Source: Shewanella sp. VB17 | GTDB taxonomy: Bacteria > Pseudomonadota > Gammaproteobacteria > Enterobacterales > Shewanellaceae | Assembly: GCF_013248905.1 (NCBI RefSeq) | Contig: NZ_JABRVS010000001.1 | Coordinates: 4,092,001 to 4,156,000, forward strand | Reading direction: 5' to 3' | DNA length: 64,000 nt | Shown here: one piece after another, positions 26,954 to 33,127 of the stretch | How positions within the stretch are numbered: the first letter of the stretch is position 1 | Layout: every line of letters starts with the position of its first letter | Position numbers and translations under genes: made by a program | Notes under the pieces: model-generated | What the model saw: only the letters and a program-made list of their open reading frames with translations | The model's database searches: none | Told to the model about the DNA's origin: nothing

Positions 26954-26972
26954 CCTCCGGCTTTGCCGGAGG
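26954..26972 (-). terminator. Hairpin terminator downstream of the 339-residue gene
   Basis: CCTCCGGC-TTT-GCCGGAGG, 8-bp GC-rich stem. On the minus strand it follows the gene stop at 26985 and is trailed by CTTATTTAGG. Confidence 0.75.
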
Positions 26973-26984
26973 TAAGTGAACTTC

Positions 26985-28004
26985 TTAGCCTGCGATGATG
27001 CCTGAGGCAATTAGTGAACCACATGCACCCAAGATTATAGTTAATGTCGTTGAACCCAAGAATAAATATAAATTTTTTCTATTTTTCAATGATGAATTTT
27101 TAACAAAATTCTCGTCGGCACCAGAAAAGTGTATATAGGACTGTTCATAGATTCTATCTAGGCTTACTTCTGCTTTACGCCCAAGAAAATGGCCCGTTTT
27201 ATATGATAAAAAAGAAACAAGAAGTGAAGATAAAATAAATACACATATTGGTCGCAGGTCCATTGCCCCGTCTACGACAAAATGGTTAGAAAGTACGTAA
27301 GAATAATAGCTTGTAAGTCCTAAAAATGAATATTTGAACAATTTAGGAAAGTAATGAGACAACTCCCTAGAAAGCTTCAAAAAATTATTAGTATTATTTT
27401 TTTCGAGCCCATTATACCAACCTTTTAATACGCTCATTAGTGCATTGGCCACACCAACATCTATATAATCAATTGAGAATACGGCAGTCTTCATTCGCTC
27501 GAATTGATATAGAGGAATGTCACTTCCCATTGGGCCAAGCTCTTCTTTAATTCCCTCAATCTTTGCAATTCTAGAGACAAGGGTTACGCTACTTTTGTAC
27601 TCTTGAGGACGTTGAGTTTTTGGCAAAATTATTAAGAGATTATATTGAATATTAATAGATTCTACGGCACTTCCTTTGCATTCTGCATGTAGCTTTAGCC
27701 TATCGAGTGAACTATACCTTTCTGAGGAATCATCTACGTATTTAACTGAATAAATCTCATTTGATGAACAAATATTGTACTGCTCAGTAAATTGATATAC
27801 ACGGTGATGCAGCTGCTCAATGTTGCTCAATGTAAGAACAAAAGAGTCATTCTCGCGCTCCTTTAATTTTTCAGATTTACCCGTAATTTCATTGTAAAAA
27901 TCTTGGGCTAGTTGGAAACTAATTTGTGATGCAGCATTGCCATCTCCCATGATGACAACTTCTGGGTCCCCATCAGCTACGTCAATATTAACAATATCGT
28001 TCAT
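26985..28004 (-). CDS. Accessory membrane protein, function unknown
   Basis: A 339-residue protein I cannot assign. It has a soluble N-terminal part of about 210 residues (starting MNDIVNIDVADGDPEVVIMGDGNAASQ) and three to four hydrophobic segments at the C-terminus (YSFLGLTSYYSYVLSNHFVV, PICVFILSSLLVSFLSY, LYLFLGSTTLTIILGACGSL). AT-rich compared with the core genes. It stands between Rhs debris and the IS110 element on the same strand as the Rhs modules, so an effector or immunity role, or another accessory function, is possible but unproven. Own terminator downstream. Confidence 0.7.
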   Translation of the reverse strand: MNDIVNIDVADGDPEVVIMGDGNAASQISFQLAQDFYNEITGKSEKLKERENDSFVLTLSNIEQLHHRVYQFTEQYNICSSNEIYSVKYVDDSSERYSSLDRLKLHAECKGSAVESINIQYNLLIILPKTQRPQEYKSSVTLVSRIAKIEGIKEELGPMGSDIPLYQFERMKTAVFSIDYIDVGVANALMSVLKGWYNGLEKNNTNNFLKLSRELSHYFPKLFKYSFLGLTSYYSYVLSNHFVVDGAMDLRPICVFILSSLLVSFLSYKTGHFLGRKAEVSLDRIYEQSYIHFSGADENFVKNSSLKNRKNLYLFLGSTTLTIILGACGSLIASGIIAG

Positions 28005-28354
28005 AAAACTTCCTTTTTATATGTGTGAAAGACTAACAGCCTTATTGAACATAGTTAACAATTCCATCACCCATAAGTTTAAATAAGATACCCCCTCCTC
28101 CTTTAATAACACCTGCAATATCTCTGAATAAAGTAAAAAGTGAGCTATTAATTTTGATAGCCTTTAGTGTTATTGTCACATAGACGCTGCAATTACACTA
28201 AGTGAACACCCATAATATTTTTAACATATCCTTGTGGTTATAATATGTCCATAAGCCTTATGGACTGTCTTAACCATTTTGCTAAACGGTATAACCAAGA
28301 CATCCATAATTGTGTCATAAACGGAAAGTGCCAATTAATCCACTATCTTGGGTG
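28005..28354. other. AT-rich intergenic region with nested inverted repeats
   Basis: The gap runs to the IS110 transposase at 28432. GTCCATAA-GCC-TTATGGAC (28247-28265) is flanked by TGGTTA and TAACCA, a second nested pair. A further related stretch GGTATAACCAAGACATCC follows at about 28290-28307. The right edge carries the motif AATCCACTATCTTGGGTG (28338-28355), which forms the left flank of the IS110 insertion. No gene seen. Confidence 0.5.
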
Positions 28355-28432
28355 ATGAGATGGACGCTCCCTAATTCGGCGTCAATGCGCCAAACTGATA
28401 TTGACCATTCAGTTACATAAGGAGCGTCCACT

Positions 28433-29476
28433 ATGAAAGTTACCACTATTGCGATTGATCTTGCAAAGAATGTATTCCAAGTACTTGGAATGACTGCAGA
28501 TGCTAAAAAAGTCTATAACAAACGGCTGAACAGAAATCAGCTTAAAGAGCTGCTATGCAACACGCCTGCTTGTACTGTGGTTATGGAGGCCTGTTATTCA
28601 TCCCACTATTGGGGCCGTGTCGGTTTACAATTTGGTCATAACGTTAAGTTGATACCCGCTCAACATGTTACCCCATTTGTTCGCGGGAATAAAAATGACA
28701 GTAACGATGCATTAGCTATCTTTGAAGCAAGTTCAAGACCTAATATTCGTTTTGTGCCAATTAAGTCAGAGGCCCAGCAAGAGGTCTTGATGATGCACCG
28801 AATAAGAGACCGGTTAATCAAACAGCGTATCGCTTGTACCAATCAAATTCGAGGGTTATTGGTTGATTTTGGCTTTGTTTTCCCACAAGGTTTTACCGCT
28901 TTTGAACAAAACATCTGGGATATTATCAATGACAGTGAGCAGAGACCTTTACTCAGATATCTCCTCAACCAAGTTTATGATGAATACTTGCAAATAACTA
29001 AGCAACTCAAAGACCTCAATAAGTTGATAAAACAGAAGGTAGAGCAAACCGAAACAGGACAGATACTGCTCAGCATACCGGGTATTGGTCATGTAATAGC
29101 CTCCGCTTTTGAAGCTTGTATCGACAAAGGCCAGGCTTTTAATGGCCCTAAAGAACTCGCTGTCTGGCTTGGGCTAACACCGAGGCAATATGCCTCAGGA
29201 AATAAAAGCCAGATTTATGGTATTACTAAGCGTGGTGACAGCTATTTACGGAAACAACTCATCCATGGGGCGAGAACTGTTGTCAGTCATGCACACAAAA
29301 AAGATGATGCACTCAACCAATGGATAACCCAATTAAAAGCGCGAATAGGCTTTAATAAGACCGCAGTAGCGACAGCACATAAACTGGCAAGGTTGATGTG
29401 GATATTATTGAAAAAACAAACACGTTATCAAGCACAAATCGGCCAAACGGCAGAGATAATATTGTGCGTCCGATAA
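28433..29476 (+). CDS. IS110/IS1111-family transposase (DEDD, RNA-guided recombinase type)
   Basis: A 347-residue transposase. RuvC-like DEDD N-terminal domain with VTTIAIDLAKNVFQVLGM and KNDSNDALAIFEA. C-terminal Transposase_20 domain with LLSIPGIGHVIASAFEACI and the serine-bearing block LAVWLGLTPRQYASGNKSQ, then GITKRGDSYLRKQLIHGART. Both domains are complete with no stop, so the element may be active. Known IS110-family enzymes work with a bridge/seek RNA made from the element's non-coding end. Start follows GGAG (28421-28424). Confidence 0.95.
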   Translation: MKVTTIAIDLAKNVFQVLGMTADAKKVYNKRLNRNQLKELLCNTPACTVVMEACYSSHYWGRVGLQFGHNVKLIPAQHVTPFVRGNKNDSNDALAIFEASSRPNIRFVPIKSEAQQEVLMMHRIRDRLIKQRIACTNQIRGLLVDFGFVFPQGFTAFEQNIWDIINDSEQRPLLRYLLNQVYDEYLQITKQLKDLNKLIKQKVEQTETGQILLSIPGIGHVIASAFEACIDKGQAFNGPKELAVWLGLTPRQYASGNKSQIYGITKRGDSYLRKQLIHGARTVVSHAHKKDDALNQWITQLKARIGFNKTAVATAHKLARLMWILLKKQTRYQAQIGQTAEIILCVR

Positions 29477-29489
29477 TGTTAACGGTATC

Positions 29490-29871
29490 GACTATCAAGC
29501 AAAGCTCGTTCAAGACAAGGGCCTGTACTGAGCCCGACTGGGTGTAGTGAGCACTTGATAGTCACCTCTTAGAGAAGTGGTTAAATTGATGACAAAAGAC
29601 TCAGTTCATCCTGCATAAACCCGTTAGAGACAAGGGTAAATAACCCGACTGGGTGTATTTTATTTTTGGGTGTGTAGGTACGGAATTCATCAGGGGCGCA
29701 TTTTCTCTAAAAAGAGAACGTGTTAAGCCCGCCTCTTACTGTAACAAGAAGGTCAGCACTATCGCTTAAAGCGAAAAGAGTCCGTCAATACACACATAAC
29801 GAGAGGCCATAGCTAACAGAGAAACCAAGGTAAAAAACACCTTGGCTAGATGAGTATTACCTTGACTAACC
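29490..29871 (+). ncRNA. Candidate bridge (seek) RNA region in the IS110 right end
   Basis: Non-coding, highly structured DNA after the transposase stop. A 10-bp outer stem GACTATCAAG (29490-29499) pairs with CTTGATAGTC (29554-29563); inside it GGGC pairs with GCCC. The element GACAAGGG...CCCGACTGGGTGTA is present twice (29514-29546 and 29629-29657), each with a small GGG/CCC stem. Further stems: TTCTCT-AAAA-AGAGAA at about 29703-29719 and CCAAGGT...ACCTTGG at 29825-29845. Placement downstream of the transposase is what is known for IS1111-group guide RNAs. Exact RNA ends, and which loops match target and donor, cannot be fixed by eye. Confidence 0.4.
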
Positions 29872-29923
29872 GGGAGCGTCCATATATGTCTTGATAATTT
29901 TGTTGATAGCGGGATAGGGAGCT

Positions 29924-29948
29924 AAAGGTGGTCGCTGTGACCACCTTT
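29924..29948. repeat. 25-nt hairpin repeat, copy 2 of 3
   Basis: AAAGGTGGT, loop CGCTGTG, ACCACCTTT, then TAATTGTGGATGTCTTGG. Here the hairpin is preceded by TGTCTTGATAATTTTG (the right flank of the IS110) and not by Rhs core. Confidence 0.85.
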
Positions 29949-30020
29949 AATTGTGGATGTCTTGGTTATTTTTGGGTTGTTTTTGGTTTTTTTTTGTTGA
30001 TAATTTACTTGTTCGATAGA

Positions 30021-30464
30021 TTATCTACTGATTTGATAACCAATCCCCTCACAGAATACTTGCTGCCCATTAACTTTTAAGCTATTTAAAGATTGAACAA
30101 CGAAGATTGATTTTTTTTCAAGCTTTTCATCTGATTTTAATATGTAGCCAAGAAACTCTGAACTAAGCTCTTCAGTTATTAGCTGGCAAAACAACTCTAA
30201 ATCAGTATCTAAAATTTTTTTCAACTCTGGAAATCCTGCATTTTTAATTCTTAGATAAACTCCATTTAAATATTCGTCAGGATCGGGGTCATCTGCTTCT
30301 CTTTCCATAAAATCATTAAAGTATTCTGAGAATCTTTCTAAGATACTTTCAAAACTTACATATAAAGAATATCTAATTGATTCATCTTCAGAAATGGGTT
30401 TTCCAAACCCTACTTCGTTAACCTTAACAAAGAAATCATTTATATTATCGTTTGTTATCTTCAT
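30021..30464 (-). CDS. Candidate immunity protein for the displaced Rhs toxin
   Basis: A 147-residue acidic soluble protein (MKITNDNINDFFVKVNEVGFG, DFMEREADDPDPDEY), family not recognised. It starts 9 nt after the stop of the nucleotidyltransferase-like Rhs tip and runs in the same direction, the standard place for a cognate immunity gene. AT-rich like the other island genes. Immunity function is inferred from position only. Confidence 0.65.
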   Translation of the reverse strand: MKITNDNINDFFVKVNEVGFGKPISEDESIRYSLYVSFESILERFSEYFNDFMEREADDPDPDEYLNGVYLRIKNAGFPELKKILDTDLELFCQLITEELSSEFLGYILKSDEKLEKKSIFVVQSLNSLKVNGQQVFCEGIGYQISR

Positions 30465-30473
30465 TCTAATTCC

Positions 30474-31061
30474 TTACATTCCAGGTGGAACAAGCGTAAT
30501 AGTGCCATCTGGCTTTAGAGAAATATACCCAGATGGCCCAAATGGCTCTCCTGCTCTTGAAGGTGGAAAATCTCGTATCCCTGAACGTTGGAAGAATTCT
30601 TGTGGTGAATCAATTTTACCACTAGGTGGTTTATTACCAGAAAATATTTTAATTCCTCTTTCAGACATAAGCTCCCCAGCTTCATCGAAAGAATTTAATA
30701 TTCTATCTATTTGGCTGTTTTTCATCTTTACATTGAAGCCAATATCTAAATCACTATCTAATCTAAATTCGCCTTTACCGAAGAAACTTTTTACTCGACT
30801 TCCACCAAGCACAACTTCTACAGGCTTTCTGGGATCAAACGCTGCTTCTAGTAATGCTGTAGCTTGTTTATTGCTCATACCTGGAACCATGTCAGTTAAG
30901 TGTGATACTTGTTCAGCTAAACCATCAGTATTGATGATAGTTGGAGAAGTAATAAACTTGTTTGGAACTATTTTCTCTTTTTGCCCCTTCCCACTCCCCG
31001 GACACTCAACCTCACACTGCATCAGCCCTAACGGATCCACCCACCCCGTTGGGTTCTTCAC
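30474..31061 (-). CDS. Displaced Rhs tip with nucleotidyltransferase-like toxin domain
   Basis: An orphan Rhs C-terminal module. It begins with the end of the Rhs core (KNPTGWVDPLGLMQCEVECPG), the same hinge as in the intact Rhs, and continues with a different toxin of about 165 residues. The motif GGSRVKSFFGKGEFRLDSDLDIGF is split here as GGSR ... SDLDIGF and resembles the GS...DxD metal site of pol-beta/MNT nucleotidyltransferases. The frame stays open up to 31157 (HRYYSPNTGRFITPDPIGLA) where a TAA stops it; the GTG at 31061 is the first possible start and has no good ribosome site. Probably silent until recombined behind a full rhs gene, a known behaviour of orphan Rhs-CT modules. Confidence 0.75.
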   Translation of the reverse strand: MKNPTGWVDPLGLMQCEVECPGSGKGQKEKIVPNKFITSPTIINTDGLAEQVSHLTDMVPGMSNKQATALLEAAFDPRKPVEVVLGGSRVKSFFGKGEFRLDSDLDIGFNVKMKNSQIDRILNSFDEAGELMSERGIKIFSGNKPPSGKIDSPQEFFQRSGIRDFPPSRAGEPFGPSGYISLKPDGTITLVPPGM

Positions 31062-31607
31062 ATATTGATAGTTATTCAGTCCGCCTGCAAGCCCTATCGG
31101 ATCGGGTGTGATAAATCGGCCTGTGTTGGGGCTGTAATAACGGTGCCTGTAGACTCTTTACCCAACGAATGGTCATCCCGTCTCATGGTCAAAGTATTGG
31201 CCTTGAAAACGCAGCGGATTATCAACTTCATTGACCGTTTGCAACGCGACGTTACCATAAGCTTGGTAACTGACCGACCAGACGATGTCGCCTTGTTCAT
31301 AGGTAAGTCAAAGGTGGTAGCTGTGACCACCTTTAATTGTGGGTGTCTTGATAATTTTCTCTGACCTCAGACTCTGTTAATAGCTTATCGCCTTGCCAGA
31401 TAAAGTCGGTGCTGTGGCCGCGTTTGTCGGTGACGGTTTTGTTGATGCGGCGGCCGTACACATCGTAGCGGTAACGGCTGTGGCTGCCACCGGGTTTGCG
31501 TACCTCGATGAGCCGATGCTTAATCCACTATCTTAGGTGTCTTGATAATTTAATTCACTGGTGTCTTGATAATTTTTTTAAATAATTTACCCATTAATTT
31601 TACTATC
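31062..31607 (-). pseudogene. Rhs core fragments with short-repeat junctions
   Basis: Minus-strand pieces of Rhs core: the end segment (31062-31157), the EVDNPLRFQG/SVSYQAYGNVAL segment (about 31198-31294) and the segment matching ESEV...LLTESEV/RHSHSTDF (about 31357-31521). They are separated by deletions relative to the intact gene at 33.5-34.1 kb. Where about 200 bp are missing stands the hairpin repeat. The piece ends at GAGCCGATGCT joined to TAATCCACTATCTTAGGTG, the same junction as at 26885-26914. Two copies of TGTCTTGATAATTT follow (31538-31576). Not expressed as a protein. Confidence 0.8.
31310..31334. repeat. 25-nt hairpin repeat, copy 3 of 3
   Basis: AAAGGTGGT, loop AGCTGTG, ACCACCTTT, then TAATTGTGGGTGTCTTGATA. 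Embedded in Rhs debris at the same Rhs position as copy 1. Confidence 0.85.
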
Positions 31608-32135
31608 TTAATTGTTTTCTTTCACATAATTCCAAGACAAAAACTCTGAATTACCTAGCCAACCTTTCACCTTATCAAATTTATAACCCGTTTTTTTATT
31701 CTTGTATCCATAATAAGTTTCACAATTGTCCCCAATAATTAACCAACAGCGACGCTCATTAAAGCAAACGGCATCAATAAACTCTTCAAGATTATCTCCT
31801 AAAAAGCTTAATTCATCCCCAGCATGATAAAATCGTCCATATTGATCTATGACAATAACACCAGAATACTCATTCATATGCCCAATTGGATAAAAGTCTA
31901 ATTCTAAACCAGTATCTTCTATATCATCATCAAAATCATCTAGATATGCTTGATGAACGATAAATTTTCGACTGTAATCTTGATCATTACATCTTATAGT
32001 TAGCCCATTTAAATTTTGTATAACCGCTTTTACCTTCTCGGGCAGATCTTTGTCGCTTAAATACTGAGGAAGAGATACTTTTCTATCACTTGACCAACCA
32101 GATTTTTTTAATAATTTTATGTTCTTAGAAATCAT
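31608..32135 (-). CDS. SUKH-3 family immunity protein (second copy)
   Basis: A 175-residue protein of the SUKH superfamily, which neutralises nuclease-type polymorphic toxins. It has the SUKH-3 start LLKKSGWSSDRKVSLPQYL, NLNGLTIRC, the FYPIGHMNEYSGVIVIDQYGRFY core and LGDNLEEFIDAV. It is a divergent paralogue of the next gene upstream (same order of motifs). No cognate toxin with its own Rhs hinge lies directly upstream, so it may be a displaced immunity gene giving protection against foreign Rhs toxins. Confidence 0.8.
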   Translation of the reverse strand: MISKNIKLLKKSGWSSDRKVSLPQYLSDKDLPEKVKAVIQNLNGLTIRCNDQDYSRKFIVHQAYLDDFDDDIEDTGLELDFYPIGHMNEYSGVIVIDQYGRFYHAGDELSFLGDNLEEFIDAVCFNERRCWLIIGDNCETYYGYKNKKTGYKFDKVKGWLGNSEFLSWNYVKENN

Positions 32136-32160
32136 TATTATGAGTGCTTTAATTATTTAG

Positions 32161-32709
32161 CTAGATTTTAACCAGCCCTTCATCCTTATGAAAAACCCAT
32201 TCTGTTTCTTCCTCTGAATTGCAGTAATAAGTTCTTCTATAGCCACTTTCTATATATGAAAGATCAATGTTTGGGATTGAATCGGGGAAATCTATCGCTA
32301 TTCCCGAGCGATTTTTTAAAACAACAATATCTACAAAATCAAATATGTTTTCTCCATAGTATATAAGATTTGAATCAGCAAAAAAGAACCTTGCCTTATG
32401 GTCTAGCATTAAATAACCACCATATTCTGACATTTCTCCCAACGGATAGAATTGTAAATCAAGTCCAATATCCTCTTGAAACTCCTCTACAAGTTCATCA
32501 AAATGACTCAAATACTTTTCACTTATGTTTAAATAGCGCATCATTCCAGTCTTACTTTCTAATGTTAGACCATATAGATTTATCAAAACATTTTTAACAG
32601 CTGTTGGAAGATCATATTTCAGATATGCATCAGGTAAAGTTACAGCACGCTCAGCAGACCAACCAGCCTTAGCTAAACAAGATGAAATTTCATCACTACA
32701 ATCCAACAT
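32161..32709 (-). CDS. SUKH-3 family immunity protein (first copy)
   Basis: 182 residues with the family landmarks CLAKAGWSAERAVTLPDAYL, NLYGLTLES, FYPLGEMSEYGGYLMLDHKARFFFAD and YYGENIFDFVDIV. It lies 16 nt after the immunity gene adjoining the intact rhs, so probably in the same transcript. The stacking of immunity genes after an rhs gene is typical of loci that swap toxin tips. Confidence 0.82.
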   Translation of the reverse strand: MLDCSDEISSCLAKAGWSAERAVTLPDAYLKYDLPTAVKNVLINLYGLTLESKTGMMRYLNISEKYLSHFDELVEEFQEDIGLDLQFYPLGEMSEYGGYLMLDHKARFFFADSNLIYYGENIFDFVDIVVLKNRSGIAIDFPDSIPNIDLSYIESGYRRTYYCNSEEETEWVFHKDEGLVKI

Positions 32710-32725
32710 TAGTTATCTAGTACAC

Positions 32726-33118
32726 TTAAACATCAACACAGATTCCCTCGATACTAGATATACAAATGTTTTTTGCACTCGCAATTATGATTTTTTTTTG
32801 GTCATCATCTTTAATTTCTATTTTAACATTTGGTATAGCACCAGATATTTCAATATTACAGATGCCTGTATACTTTTCCCCTATTGAAGGCTCCTCATTA
32901 ATATGCAGTATATCTACAACAAAACCGACAGCATTATACTCCTTATTTTTCCACCTATCTGGAATAGTCTGCTCTTCCAAATAAGAAAAACACCTCAACT
33001 TACATGAATTGCCCGAAAAAGCCATATATTCCAAGAATACTTTTTTAGGAAAGTCGTATGATTTAAAAATATAAAACCATTTCATATCTTGATCAGTCGC
33101 TTCAATCCATCTCATCAT
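32726..33118 (-). CDS. Candidate cognate immunity protein of the intact Rhs
   Basis: A 130-residue soluble protein, no family recognised (MMRWIEATDQDMKWFYIFKSYDF, EYNAVGFVVDILHINEEPSIGEKY). Its start is 9 nt after the stop of the 1605-residue Rhs gene in the same direction, which is the usual position of the partner immunity gene. Likely beta-rich. Function is inferred from position. Confidence 0.7.
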   Translation of the reverse strand: MMRWIEATDQDMKWFYIFKSYDFPKKVFLEYMAFSGNSCKLRCFSYLEEQTIPDRWKNKEYNAVGFVVDILHINEEPSIGEKYTGICNIEISGAIPNVKIEIKDDDQKKIIIASAKNICISSIEGICVDV

Positions 33119-33127
33119 TCTTCGCCC

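Larger units (their letters stand above)
26351..26984. other. Start of the Rhs island: intergenic DNA with Rhs debris and short repeats
   Basis: From 26351 to about 26680 nothing recognisable except a GAACGTTC palindrome near 26452. Then come an Rhs-core remnant (26692-26787), a copy of the 25-nt hairpin repeat (26798-26822), two copies of the motif CCACTATCTTGGGTG with TCTTGATAATTTT (26850-26880 and 26900-26927), and between them a scrap of Rhs core, ATGAGCCGATGCT (26883-26895). A hairpin terminator follows (26954-26972). Confidence 0.7.
28355..29886 (+). mobile_element. IS110-family (IS1111-type) insertion sequence
   Basis: Bounded by perfect 12-bp subterminal inverted repeats: ATGGACGCTCCC (28360-28371) and GGGAGCGTCCAT (29872-29883). 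The flanks are CCACTATCTTGGGTG(ATG) on the left and (ATG)TCTTGATAATTTTG on the right. The joined form CTTGGGTGATGTCTTGATA exists uninterrupted at 26858-26876, so the target is known within 3 nt. Exact ends are uncertain because ATG occurs at both junctions. A third, inverted copy of the end motif (GGAGCGTCC, 28421-28429) stands right before the transposase. The short left end (about 75 nt), long right end (about 400 nt) and repeats a few bases inside the ends fit the IS1111 group. Confidence 0.88.

Noticed and set aside
30394..31068. Plus-strand frame of 224 codons
   Set aside because: Antisense to the Rhs tip, whose hinge and nucleotidyltransferase-like motif are clear; the plus-strand product is Ser/Pro-rich without recognisable features.
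31065..31364. Plus-strand frame of 99 codons over the Rhs fragments
   Set aside because: Antisense to recognisable Rhs-core debris; no ribosome site or family.
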